Below are positions 27,323 through 37,091 of a DNA stretch of 51,064 nt, one piece after another. The stretch is from Brevinematales bacterium. Its GTDB lineage: Bacteria > Spirochaetota > Brevinematia > Brevinematales > JAOACQ01. The first letter of the stretch is position 1. Every line of letters starts with the position of its first letter. The stretch is from assembly GCA_026417755.1 (NCBI GenBank), contig JAOACQ010000110.1:1-51064 (forward strand). Reading direction: 5' to 3'. The notes under the pieces are model-generated. The model was not told where the DNA came from. It saw only the letters and a list, made by a program, of their open reading frames with translations, and made no database searches. The translations under genes were made by a program, and so were the position numbers.

Positions 27323-28288
27323 TTAATTTTCTTTAAATTTTAACATAAGTTTGAGAAGTTCAATACGATTGTTCACACCAGTTTTTTGATAAATATTGCT
27401 GATATGGGTTTTAATGGTATTCACTGAAATGCATAACTTGGAGCAAATTTCTCTGTTATTCTTACCATTAAGTAGCATTATTAATATATCTTTCTCTCTT
27501 TTTGAAATATTGAATGATTCACAAAAGCTATCTATAAAAATATTCTTTGTAAGCTCTTTACCAAGCATCATAGACATTTCCGCATCATCATCATAATAAT
27601 TTTTGGCTTCCTCACAAAAAACCGTTTTGCCATCCCTTACAAATGTTATCATATCAGTTATGTTAAGAATCTCTTTAAGTTTATGCCCAACATAGACAAA
27701 AGTCAAATTATAACTTTTTCTTATCTTTTTCAACAACTCAAAAAATTCATCCATCTCTCTTTCAGACAAAACGGCTATCAAATCCTCTAAAATCCATATA
27801 TTAAGATTTTTAACAATTGCTCTTGCCATTTCGATTTTGTGTTGATCAAAGGTAGTTAAATTTTCTAATTTTAAATTAGGGTTTATATTAAGGCCTACTT
27901 CCTCAAGTGCTTTTGAAGTAAAGGAAATACATTTTTTCTTATCTATAAAACCAGCCTTAGTAAATTCACTCCCTAAAAAGACATTTTCCCATATTGACAT
28001 TTCTTTAACAAATTTTGGTTTTTGATGAATAACAGATATACCTGCCCTTTCACTATCTTTGATAGTATTAAAAGTCTCTTTATTCCCATTGATAAATATA
28101 TCACCTATATAATTACTCGAAGATATTTCACCAATAAGAATCTTGATTATGGCTTCTATGCTTGATTCATTATCTGCTATAACTGTATGAAATTCATTCT
28201 CTTTTACACAAAGGTTGAAATTATTAAGTACTCTTATATTGTTATTAAGTTTGGTAATATCTTTCATCTCAAGTAGATAGGTTTTCAT
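27323..28288 (-). CDS. Pseudo-ATPase NBD (XylG N-half-like) fused to C-terminal LuxR/GerE HTH; putative transcriptional regulator
   Basis: Collinear with XylG N-half (ERAGISVIHQKPKFVKEMSIWENVFLGSE...VGLNINPNLKLENLT...DMITFVRDGKTV...MMLGKEL) but Walker A degraded to ADNESSIEA; C-term FNISKREKDILIMLLNGKNNREICSKLCISVNTIKTHISNIYQKTGVNNRIELLKLML = LuxR HTH. Start at MKTYLLEMKDITKL preferred. Confidence 0.92.
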   Translation of the reverse strand: MKTYLLEMKDITKLNNNIRVLNNFNLCVKENEFHTVIADNESSIEAIIKILIGEISSSNYIGDIFINGNKETFNTIKDSERAGISVIHQKPKFVKEMSIWENVFLGSEFTKAGFIDKKKCISFTSKALEEVGLNINPNLKLENLTTFDQHKIEMARAIVKNLNIWILEDLIAVLSEREMDEFFELLKKIRKSYNLTFVYVGHKLKEILNITDMITFVRDGKTVFCEEAKNYYDDDAEMSMMLGKELTKNIFIDSFCESFNISKREKDILIMLLNGKNNREICSKLCISVNTIKTHISNIYQKTGVNNRIELLKLMLKFKEN

Positions 28289-28350
28289 TTCAATAACCTT
28301 ATTAAAATATATCCAATGAAGTATAAAAGAGATAAAAGAAAAAGTCAATA

Positions 28351-29664
28351 TCAAATTTTTTCTATCCTTTTCAATTTGTAACAAAAGATCAGTTCCGAAG
28401 CAAAAATTAAGCCAACCATAAAAAAGTACATAAATCCAAGATGATAAATTTTAAAATTATCAAATTTAAGATAAATAGGAAAATATGAGAATATTCCTGT
28501 AATACTTTGAATTATCTTCCATAAAAATTCAACTATAAAATAGAAAAAGTTAAAATTAATAAAAGAGCATAAGTAATTACAAAACAAGAAAATCAAAAAA
28601 ATTGAAAATAAAGGTATAACAATAAGATTAGAAAGAAAACTAATCAAACTCACACTTCCAAAATAATATAACATCAAAGGTAGAGTGGCCAAATTCGCAG
28701 ATAATGTAATTGAAAATGATTTTTGAAGAAAAGAAGGAACTTTTTGAAAGAAAAAATCAAAAAAAGTCGAAAAGAAAAATATACCTCCAAAAGCAGCATA
28801 AGAAAGCCAGAAACCAATGTTAAATAAAAATTCTGGAAAAACAACCACAGAAATAAAAGCTGTAAACATCATCACATCAAAAATCTCTGGGTTTAACCCC
28901 TTTAAATAATAATAGTTTAAAACTACAAACATAAAGCCGGCTCTTAAAACAGAAGGAGATAAGCCAGACAAAAAAATATATAAAACTACAAAAACAGAAG
29001 TCAACCAGAAAACTGTTGTTTTACGAAAGAAAAAAGATAAAACAATATTTACAAAGCCAGCAATAATTGCGATGTGAAGCCCAGATAAAGCAAGTAAATG
29101 CATAAGTCCTGTTAATCTAAAATTTTCTTTTGTTTCATAATCAAGTGCATATCTATCACCAAAAATGAAACTTTTAACTAAACTTCTGAAATTCTCATTT
29201 TCTATTTTTTCTATATGTGCTAAAAGGTTATTCCTTATTTCTGAAAAAAATTTTAATAATAATATTCCTTCTTTTTTTATTTCTATTTCTTTTGCATATA
29301 TTTTATTCTTTATTATATTACCGGCTATATTAACAATTTGCCCTCTATAAAGATTTATTTCCCTTTCGTATACTATCTCGAAAGGAAAAGCACTGACTAT
29401 ATACTTATCCCCTCTCTTTTCACTGAAATCAGAAATCAAGAATAAAGCATTAATAAATTTTTCATTATAATTAATATAATTATAATTAATATTTTTCTTA
29501 TAATTAGCAAATACAACCAAAGCAGAAAAAATAAAAAGGAAAATGAATGCTTTTTCGTGCTTAATAATTAATAAAAAGATAAGAAAAGAAATTACAATTA
29601 AAGAAAAAATTAACTTATGGCTGAACAGTAAAAAAACAAACAATATAAATATTAAATAATACAT
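28351..29664 (-). CDS. ComEC/Rec2 competence-domain membrane protein (no metallo-beta-lactamase domain)
   Basis: FRLTGLMHLLALSGLHIAIIAGFVNIVLSF...LSGLSPSVLRAGFMFVVLNYYYLKG; multiple TMs. Confidence 0.9.
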   Translation of the reverse strand: MYYLIFILFVFLLFSHKLIFSLIVISFLIFLLIIKHEKAFIFLFIFSALVVFANYKKNINYNYINYNEKFINALFLISDFSEKRGDKYIVSAFPFEIVYEREINLYRGQIVNIAGNIIKNKIYAKEIEIKKEGILLLKFFSEIRNNLLAHIEKIENENFRSLVKSFIFGDRYALDYETKENFRLTGLMHLLALSGLHIAIIAGFVNIVLSFFFRKTTVFWLTSVFVVLYIFLSGLSPSVLRAGFMFVVLNYYYLKGLNPEIFDVMMFTAFISVVVFPEFLFNIGFWLSYAAFGGIFFFSTFFDFFFQKVPSFLQKSFSITLSANLATLPLMLYYFGSVSLISFLSNLIVIPLFSIFLIFLFCNYLCSFINFNFFYFIVEFLWKIIQSITGIFSYFPIYLKFDNFKIYHLGFMYFFMVGLIFASELIFCYKLKRIEKI

Positions 29665-29665
29665 A

Positions 29666-30781
29666 TCAGAATAATATGCTTATTCTAGCTCCAAAATAAG
29701 AAGGATTTACTCCATTAACTAAATATCCTTCTAGTTCATTAGGAATGTAATGATTCTTTTCCTCTATTGTAAGATATTTGCCAGGCTCACTAATTGAATA
29801 ATTATTATCCAAAACTGATAAACCCACTCCAAAAACAAAAGAAGCATCAAAAATTAGCATAACGTATCTACCAAGATGAAAACCAAACTGTCCGCTAAGT
29901 GGAAAAGTCCATTGCATACAATCTATTTTGTAATTATCTTTCTTAAAAGAAGGAAAATCTAAACCCAATCCAATGCCCCCACCAAGAAGTATATAACCAT
30001 TAGCAATAAGGTTTAAGTTAAATATCAAATTAAAATTGTATCCACTGAGTTGCCATTTCTGATGTTCACCATAATATAATCTAAAGTCAAAAAGCAACTC
30101 ACCATCACTATCAGCGACAATCCTAAAAGCAGCTAATCCTGCATAACCATAGTCTTTATCTGAAAAATTCAGATAATATCCTCCAACGTCAAAGGCCGAA
30201 TCAGGCATACGAGAAGGCTGCTGATATGTATACTCTTGATTATAATTTTGGTTTTGGCTAGAAGAAGGAGCAGATTTCTCTATTGATACCTTTTTTGGTT
30301 CATGTTTGGGGATATTTTCTCCTTTTGCCTTTCTTATCAATCTATCAGCAAGCACAGGCATTATGTTTAAGAATTCATCTTTTGTATAGCTATAAACCTG
30401 GTCTGCAAATTCTATTATACCTGTTTTTGTATCTATAGACTTTATTGTTATTACATAAAGGACTCCTGTATATGACAGAGAACCAAGCCATATCTTTTCA
30501 GCTCCAACTAAAGCACCAATTTTTGTAGCCTGTTCTTCTTCAGTTAAACCTGCAAGACTTAATTTCTGTTCCTCAATAACCTTACCAAGCATCGAACGTT
30601 CAACAACGACAAAATACCTTCTATTGACTATTTCAATCTGAAGTGTCTCGGTAAGAAACTCAGTATCTATAGCCTCTTGAGTTCTATTTTCTATCTTAAG
30701 AATTGCGATTTTATTTAATTTTTCTTGAGAAAAAGTCAAAGAAATAAAAAGAAATAAAAAAAGAAAAAAATATTTCTTCAT
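29666..30781 (-). CDS. CsgG/LpoB-like domain protein with C-terminal beta-rich region
   Basis: Signal peptide; KIAILKIENRTQEAIDTEFLTETLQIEIVNRRYFVVVERSMLGKVIEEQKLSLAGLTEEEQATKIGALVGAEKIWLGSLSYTG. Confidence 0.75.
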   Translation of the reverse strand: MKKYFFLFLFLFISLTFSQEKLNKIAILKIENRTQEAIDTEFLTETLQIEIVNRRYFVVVERSMLGKVIEEQKLSLAGLTEEEQATKIGALVGAEKIWLGSLSYTGVLYVITIKSIDTKTGIIEFADQVYSYTKDEFLNIMPVLADRLIRKAKGENIPKHEPKKVSIEKSAPSSSQNQNYNQEYTYQQPSRMPDSAFDVGGYYLNFSDKDYGYAGLAAFRIVADSDGELLFDFRLYYGEHQKWQLSGYNFNLIFNLNLIANGYILLGGGIGLGLDFPSFKKDNYKIDCMQWTFPLSGQFGFHLGRYVMLIFDASFVFGVGLSVLDNNYSISEPGKYLTIEEKNHYIPNELEGYLVNGVNPSYFGARISILF

Positions 30782-30829
30782 GATTCTTACCTCCCAATAA
30801 TAATTTAAAAATAGAGAATAAAAATCTAT

Positions 30830-31156
30830 TTACCTATACTTAACTACATGAACCTTTTCTATTGTTATAAAACCATCTTTCACAACATTATCAAGAAAAT
30901 CAAAAAAAGGCTTCAAATTTTCTTCTTTATCAACAATTTCAATAACCAATGGCAAATTATCAGAAATATCTATAAGTTTCAATGCTCGAAGTCTTTTATC
31001 TGCTCCAAACCCCATCAACCCTCGTAAGACAGTAGCCCCAGCAATATTCATTTTCCTTGCTTCACTTATAATAAATTCGTAAAGAGGCTTACCCTCATGC
31101 TTTGTGTTTTCACTTAAAAATATTCTCACCAGTAAATCATCTTCAATTATTTTCAT
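30830..31156 (-). CDS. DUF190 family protein
   Basis: VRIFLSENTKHEGKPLYEFIISEARKMNIAGATVLRGLMGFGADKRLRALKLIDISDNLPLVIEIVD. Confidence 0.95.
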   Translation of the reverse strand: MKIIEDDLLVRIFLSENTKHEGKPLYEFIISEARKMNIAGATVLRGLMGFGADKRLRALKLIDISDNLPLVIEIVDKEENLKPFFDFLDNVVKDGFITIEKVHVVKYR

Positions 31157-31539
31157 ATCTTTAACCTTAATAAGATTATTTTAGACAACAAAAAACCAAT
31201 AATTACAAATAATATACCACCTATGTTAGTAAATATCAAATTATATATTGCATACTTCGTTTCTTCATTTCTAAGCAAATTGAAAGTTTCAAGCCCAAAA
31301 GAAGAAAAAGTTGTAAAACCACCAAGAATACCAACAAATACAAACATTCTCCATTCTGAAGGCAGAAATCTGTTCTCAATCCACCCCGAAAGAAATCCTA
31401 TAACAAAACAACCAATCAAATTAACAACAAGAGTTCCAAAAGGAAAGGTTTCCCCCGAAAAATTATAAACGAACCTCGATAGTGAAAATCTCAATACCCC
31501 TCCTATTCCGCTCCCAAGAAAAATAAGAAAATATTTCAT
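31153..31539 (-). CDS. crcB: Fluoride efflux channel CrcB/Fluc
   Basis: GSGIGGVLRFSLSRFV...FPFGTLVVNLIGCFVIGFLSG...GILGGFTTFSSFGLETFNLL. Confidence 0.97.
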   Translation of the reverse strand: MKYFLIFLGSGIGGVLRFSLSRFVYNFSGETFPFGTLVVNLIGCFVIGFLSGWIENRFLPSEWRMFVFVGILGGFTTFSSFGLETFNLLRNEETKYAIYNLIFTNIGGILFVIIGFLLSKIILLRLKI

Positions 31540-31553
31540 TATCACTCCAAAAA

Positions 31554-32054
31554 TCAATCTTTTATATCAATTTCATAACCATCCAAAACTTTTAATATAA
31601 AATTAGTGAAATAAGCAAAAAAAACTCCAGAAATAAAAGAAAGGAAACATATAAGCAAAAAACTAAAAATGAAATTTAATGTCAATTTCAGAATAGAATA
31701 TGATGAAGAAAAAATCCCACCTCTAGAAAAAATATTAGTCAACAAAAATATTAATGAACTCAAAAAGAAAAATACTAACGAAAAAGCCATAAATATTATA
31801 CCTGTTTTAATCACTGGGAGTCTAATTATCTTTATAAACCTTAATTCAATTAGTTTAGCTTGTTTTCTATCATAATTTTCAATATGTTTTATTTCATTAG
31901 GATTTAAAGACTTTTTATCTTCGCTTTGAGAATCAAAATTTTGTATCTCTTTCTGGCTAGAATATTCATTTTTATGAATGTCATAACCACAGTATTTACA
32001 GAAAGATAAATATTTCGGTGTATCTTTATTACAATTAGGACATAGCATTTCCAT
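31554..32054 (-). CDS. Zinc-ribbon membrane protein, unknown function
   Basis: MLCPNCNKDTPKYLSFCKYCGYD zinc ribbon then TM segments. Confidence 0.75.
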   Translation of the reverse strand: MEMLCPNCNKDTPKYLSFCKYCGYDIHKNEYSSQKEIQNFDSQSEDKKSLNPNEIKHIENYDRKQAKLIELRFIKIIRLPVIKTGIIFMAFSLVFFFLSSLIFLLTNIFSRGGIFSSSYSILKLTLNFIFSFLLICFLSFISGVFFAYFTNFILKVLDGYEIDIKD

Positions 32055-32236
32055 ATTTCCTATAATTATTTTGCTTTAAATATAACTAAAAATTAACTTT
32101 CTTTAATTATATTGAAACACTCGTTTTTTGTCAAAATGTAAAAGAAATTTATTAAAACTTTAATTAGTTTACCAGTCTATAATTAACCTATTAAAAAATT
32201 ACTATATTAAGAATCAGAAATTAACTCTATCACTTT

Positions 32237-32265
32237 TTGCCAAAAACAGAAGTTTTTTATATAAT
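32237..32265 (+). promoter_or_regulatory. Sigma70-type promoter upstream of the Slt-like gene
   Basis: TTGCCA-N17-TATAAT. Confidence 0.6.
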
Positions 32266-32301
32266 AAATATTGCCAAAAATCAATAATTTATGGGGCTTC
32301 G

Positions 32302-34470
32302 ATGAAAAAACTCTTTTTTTTAGTCTTATTACTTTGGTGTGGATATATCCGGGGGGAAGATACACCTTTTGATTACTACAAAAATTACTCTTTTAGGAGA
32401 GTTGTCAGTTCATTAACCAATAAGAAAGATCTCTCAGCCTATGAAAACTATATTATTGCCACATCATTTTTTAAAATGAAGAAGTATGCCGACGCATTGT
32501 TTTATTACTCAAAAGTTAATTTTGATTCTTTTTCAAATAACATTTTCAGAGACAATTTTATTACTTTTTATACAACCTCTCTAAATAACTTTATAGAAGA
32601 GGATTCTGCCTCTTATTCAAATTACTTATACATTTCAAATCTTGTATTTTTCTACACAAATAATATATATTTCGATGAAGTAGAAAAAAATTATGTAAAT
32701 ATATTATGGAAAACTAAAGATTTTGATAAACTCGTAAATTATAATTTTATGAATACCAATCTATCATTTTTTAAAACCTTCGCCAGTTTGTTCATAACAA
32801 ATTCTTTATTCCAAACAGAAGAACCAAATCTTGAAGTTGAAATAAGTAAGTTTTCTATACTACTTGATTATTTTGACTTTCTAGATAGAAAAATAATAGA
32901 TAATCTTGAACAAAAATACTTTGAAAATCTCATCTCATTTTTAATAAAAAAAGAAAAATTTAAAGAGTTGGAAAATATTTTAAAAGAATATTACGTAAGA
33001 TTTGGAGAATCTGATTTTTATTACAGAAATTATGCGTTTACACAATACAGACTTGGTAACAAAAATGAAGCAATTGAGTTATTAGAAAATTACATCAAAA
33101 ATGGGACTCGAGTAAGCTGGCAATCTTTTAAAACATTTCTCGACTTACTTCTTAAAGAAAAATTAGATGAAAAGGCATATTCTTACCTTAAAAAATATAA
33201 AGATTTTTATGGTCCTTCATATTATGATTACTGGATAAGAGTTTTAAAGAGAACTGATAGATATCTCGAATTATATAATTGGTACTTAAAACTTTCCCAG
33301 AGAGTCGGTATACTCCCCGAATATGAAAGAGAGGTTTTCAGAACACTTCTCAGAAATAATCTTTCGCTCGCAAAAAAAATGGCTAGTTCACTCAAAGGAA
33401 ACAACAAATTTTATTATACATATTCACTTGCACTAATTAATTATCAAAATAAAAATTATAAATCAGCTTATACAAATTTTCTTACAATAGTAATTGACTA
33501 CCCTTTCACATACGAATGGATAGTTTCATTAAAATATGAAAAAGAATTAAGAGAAAACAATAAAAAACTTTTCTATGAAAAAATAGCCACAAAAATAGGA
33601 ACTTTGAATGGGAAAAAGAACTTTTCAAAAGATGATTTGCTTTTCTATTATGCCATAGACTATTATTATCCTGAATTAAAAAATAAATATAAAAATTTGT
33701 TTAATAAACTATCAATAGCAATAATAAATTTTCAAAATAATTTTTCAAACAATATAGTAAGAAGTGAAAAAATCGACAACAAATTTGATAAGTTTATTGA
33801 GCTTGAAAAAAACCTTCCCGACTATATGTGCCTTGAAAGAATAAAACTTTTAGAAAAAGTATTTGATAAAAAATATAATCTTTCTCTTTTTTACGATAAC
33901 TATGACTTTTTTACCAACAGAGGCATGGAACATTATATAGTTTCATATATGAATGGATTTATAATAAATTATCTTGAGAAGAAAGATTATTTTATTCTAC
34001 TTAATAAAAATGATATTTTAAAAATTTTTCCCACAAATCATCTTGAAAAGATAGAAACATACATAACAGATAAAGATATGGCATTATGGGCTATATCTTT
34101 TGTGAGAGAGGAAAGCCACTTCAGAAAGGAAGTAGTATCCTGGGCAAATGCTATAGGTATAGCTCAAATAATACCACCTACCTTTGAAATGATCAAAAAG
34201 GCAATGAAACTCGATATAAATATATATGACTTTGATGATAATCTACTTGCTGGAATTTATCACTTCAAATATTTACTTAATAAATATAGGGGAAATATTT
34301 TTTATGCTGTTGCAGCTTATAATAGTGGAGAAGGAAGTGTAAATAAATGGAAACAAAAGTATAATTATATAGATGAACTATGGGCAGAATGTGTCGAATA
34401 CAATGAAACTTATTATTATATCCGCAAAATAATCTTCTCCCACTTCATTTATGAATATCTGGTTAAGTAA
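32302..34470 (+). CDS. Slt70-like lytic transglycosylase with helical repeat N-terminus
   Basis: Signal peptide; TPR-like repeats; ALWAISFVREESHFRKEVVSWANAIGIAQIIPPTFEMI...FYAVAAYNSGEGSVNKW. Confidence 0.9.
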   Translation: MKKLFFLVLLLWCGYIRGEDTPFDYYKNYSFRRVVSSLTNKKDLSAYENYIIATSFFKMKKYADALFYYSKVNFDSFSNNIFRDNFITFYTTSLNNFIEEDSASYSNYLYISNLVFFYTNNIYFDEVEKNYVNILWKTKDFDKLVNYNFMNTNLSFFKTFASLFITNSLFQTEEPNLEVEISKFSILLDYFDFLDRKIIDNLEQKYFENLISFLIKKEKFKELENILKEYYVRFGESDFYYRNYAFTQYRLGNKNEAIELLENYIKNGTRVSWQSFKTFLDLLLKEKLDEKAYSYLKKYKDFYGPSYYDYWIRVLKRTDRYLELYNWYLKLSQRVGILPEYEREVFRTLLRNNLSLAKKMASSLKGNNKFYYTYSLALINYQNKNYKSAYTNFLTIVIDYPFTYEWIVSLKYEKELRENNKKLFYEKIATKIGTLNGKKNFSKDDLLFYYAIDYYYPELKNKYKNLFNKLSIAIINFQNNFSNNIVRSEKIDNKFDKFIELEKNLPDYMCLERIKLLEKVFDKKYNLSLFYDNYDFFTNRGMEHYIVSYMNGFIINYLEKKDYFILLNKNDILKIFPTNHLEKIETYITDKDMALWAISFVREESHFRKEVVSWANAIGIAQIIPPTFEMIKKAMKLDINIYDFDDNLLAGIYHFKYLLNKYRGNIFYAVAAYNSGEGSVNKWKQKYNYIDELWAECVEYNETYYYIRKIIFSHFIYEYLVK

Positions 34471-34471
34471 A

Positions 34472-35365
34472 CTATCTCGCTCCGTTTATAATTAAAGGCA
34501 ACCCTGTAGCATTAGGACTTGTTGGCATAATTATAAAAGTAGCGTTAGATGAATTCGCAAGATTCTTATAAACTTGGATCGCCTCAAGTTGTATATAATA
34601 TGGTGTAAGAGTAGAATTTATAATTCTTTGAGCTTCAGCGAGCCCTTTAGCCTCAATCACTTTTATTCTTGCTTCTTCCTCTGCCTTTTGCTTTTTAAAC
34701 TCCATTGCCTCTGCTTCCTGCTGGGCTTTTAATTTCATCTGTATGGCATCCTCGACTTCCTGTGGGAGCAATATCGCCCTGATAAGAAAACTATCAATAA
34801 CCACCCCCTTCTCCGAAAGTTTCTCAATCAATATTTTTTCAATCTCTTTTGCTATTTCTTCTCTTTTGGAAGAATAAATCTCTTCCGCTTTGTATTTACT
34901 AATAACATTTCTTATCTCTGTTCTTATAATAGGCAAAATTATTTTGTTTAATAACTCATTAAGACTTGTAGCATAAAGTGAATATATTTTAGGAGCCATA
35001 GCTTCATTTATTTTATAAAGAGTAGTACAATCTAAAGAAATCGTAAGCCCATTCTGTGTCCTTGCATTGACAATATTTGAATCAGCAAGTGTTAATTCTT
35101 GAAGTCTGGTAGGGAAATATACTATTTTCACATAAGGAGGAACAAAATTTACTCCGCTTTTTAATGTTCTATCAGAAACATGGCCAAGAAAAATATAAAT
35201 ACCAGTATAACCTGCCGGTATCACAATTACAGTAGAAATAAGAAGGAGTACTAAACCAACCGAAAAAACAAAAATAGAAAACAATCTTCCGAGTTTTTTA
35301 AAAGGTTTTACAAAAAGTATGATAGAAATTATAATTAATAGTATTGAAATTAAAAACTTCATCAT
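34472..35365 (-). CDS. SPFH/prohibitin family membrane protein
   Basis: TM N-terminus; IPAGYTGIYIFLGHVSDRTLKSGVNFVPPYVKIVYFPTRLQE...VVIDSFLIRAILLPQEVEDAIQMKLKAQQEAEAMEFKKQKAEEEARIKVIEAKGLAEAQRII. Confidence 0.92.
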   Translation of the reverse strand: MMKFLISILLIIISIILFVKPFKKLGRLFSIFVFSVGLVLLLISTVIVIPAGYTGIYIFLGHVSDRTLKSGVNFVPPYVKIVYFPTRLQELTLADSNIVNARTQNGLTISLDCTTLYKINEAMAPKIYSLYATSLNELLNKIILPIIRTEIRNVISKYKAEEIYSSKREEIAKEIEKILIEKLSEKGVVIDSFLIRAILLPQEVEDAIQMKLKAQQEAEAMEFKKQKAEEEARIKVIEAKGLAEAQRIINSTLTPYYIQLEAIQVYKNLANSSNATFIIMPTSPNATGLPLIINGAR

Positions 35366-35428
35366 TTTTTCCTCCTATGCCATATTTTAAATCTATATAA
35401 AACTAAATGCAAGAAAAGGGAGATAGTT

Positions 35429-35971
35429 ATGAAGAAATTTATTTTTCTAATGCTTTTGACAGGTATTTCTTTTGGTTTTGATTATAAGGAGGATTTATTT
35501 GAAAAAAGAAATGCAATTGTAGTTGAAGTAAGCGACGGAGACACAATTAAAGTGAAACTAAATGGAAAAATCGAAAAAGTTAGACTTTCCTTTGTTGATA
35601 CAATGGAAAGCAAAAAAAATAAAAAAGCAAAGAAAGATTTTAACTCAACCTATGAAAATGTAAGATTTAACGAAATTATAGAATATGGGAAAAAAGCAAA
35701 AAATTTTTTAAAGAGAGAGCTTCCTAACGGAACAAGAGTTCTCCTCTATATACCGTTAGAAAAACCTAGAGATAGTTTTAAAAGAATACTCGCTATAGTA
35801 GTAAAAGAAAAAGATAAAAAAGTCATTAACGAAATTTTACTGCTTAACGGACTGGCAAGAACATATTATCTTAAAGACGCTCCAGAAGATTTAAGAGAGT
35901 ATTATTTAAAACTTGAAAGAAAAGCACAGGAAGAAAATTTAGGAATTTGGAAAATTATCATAAAAAAGTAG
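35429..35971 (+). CDS. Thermonuclease (SNase)-like secreted nuclease
   Basis: Signal peptide; VVEVSDGDTIKVKLNGKIEKVRLSFVDTMES...YGKKAKNFLKRELPNG...LLNGLARTYYL...ERKAQEENLGIW. Confidence 0.92.
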   Translation: MKKFIFLMLLTGISFGFDYKEDLFEKRNAIVVEVSDGDTIKVKLNGKIEKVRLSFVDTMESKKNKKAKKDFNSTYENVRFNEIIEYGKKAKNFLKRELPNGTRVLLYIPLEKPRDSFKRILAIVVKEKDKKVINEILLLNGLARTYYLKDAPEDLREYYLKLERKAQEENLGIWKIIIKK

Positions 35972-36072
35972 TAAAAAAAAACCTACTAAAAAAATTTTTT
36001 TCTTAAAATTATTGACATATTTTAAAAAAAGTTTTAATCTATATAAAATAAAAAAGTTTTTTGGAATTTTTT

Positions 36073-37002
36073 ATGGATATTATCAAGGATAAAAAAATAG
36101 GTGTGCTCTGTGGTGGACTTTCTTCTGAAAGAGAAATTTCTCTTCGTTCCGGTAAGAATGTTTATAATACCCTTAAAAACATGGGACTTAATACAATAAT
36201 GATAGACGTTGATAGAGATATTGTAAGCAAATTAAAGGAAGAAAAGATAGATATAGCATTCATAATGCTTCATGGGCGTTACGGAGAGGATGGTTGTATT
36301 CAGGGGCTTCTTGAAATACTTGATATCCCCTATACAGGTCCCGGTGTTTTAGCAAGTTCAGTAGGTATGAATAAAAGAATAACCAAAAGAATCCTTTCTG
36401 CTAAAGGTATACCTGTTCCGGAATCAATAGATGTAAACTTTGAAAACCCAGATGAAACAATTGATTACATTAAAAATAAAATCAAATTTCCAGTGATTAT
36501 TAAACCAAACTGTGAAGGTTCAAGTATCGGGGTAATAAAGATAGAAAATGAAAATAAATTAAGAGAGGTCCTTTCAAACTATCAATTTAAAGACAGTTTT
36601 ATAGAAAAATATGTAGAGGGTAAAGAGGTTACAGCAGGTGGTATTCTTACAAAAGAAGGCTTTATTGACCTACCACTTCTTGGTTTGATCCCACAAAATG
36701 AGTTTTATGATTTTGATGCAAAATACACAAAAGGCAAAACTATAATGGAATTACCAGCTCAGGTTTCAAAATCGGTTGAGGAAAAGATAAAAAGATATAT
36801 TGAAACAACTTTCTATGAACTTGACCTTTATGGAGTCGCAAGACTTGATGTTATAATTGATAAAGATGATAATCCATATTTTCTTGAAGTAAACACGATA
36901 CCCGGTATGACAGAAACAAGTGACATACCAGCAATGGCAAAAGCAAAAGGTATGAGTATGGAAGAGCTTGTATCATTGATTTTAAAAAGTGCCTTTAAGT
37001 AA
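36073..37002 (+). CDS. ddl: D-alanine--D-alanine ligase
   Basis: VLCGGLSSEREISLRSG, MLHGRYGEDG, PYTGPGVLASSVGMNK, EVNTIPGMTETSDIP. Confidence 0.97.
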   Translation: MDIIKDKKIGVLCGGLSSEREISLRSGKNVYNTLKNMGLNTIMIDVDRDIVSKLKEEKIDIAFIMLHGRYGEDGCIQGLLEILDIPYTGPGVLASSVGMNKRITKRILSAKGIPVPESIDVNFENPDETIDYIKNKIKFPVIIKPNCEGSSIGVIKIENENKLREVLSNYQFKDSFIEKYVEGKEVTAGGILTKEGFIDLPLLGLIPQNEFYDFDAKYTKGKTIMELPAQVSKSVEEKIKRYIETTFYELDLYGVARLDVIIDKDDNPYFLEVNTIPGMTETSDIPAMAKAKGMSMEELVSLILKSAFK

Positions 37003-37091
37003 AAGAAATAATTGGTTACCTCTTTTTAGGAGAAATTGTTATATGAAAATAGGTTTATATTTTAATTTTAAAACCTTAGAGTTTTAGAATT

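Noticed and set aside
27279-27325. Plus-strand rho-independent terminator (10-bp stem followed by TTTTTT)
   Set aside because: No plus-strand gene ends here; the loop is 22 nt, and the repeat overlaps the minus-strand -35, so an operator is the better explanation, though not proven.
31540-31600. Fluoride riboswitch upstream of crcB
   Set aside because: The region is coding (zinc-ribbon gene overlaps); no crcB-motif RNA features seen.
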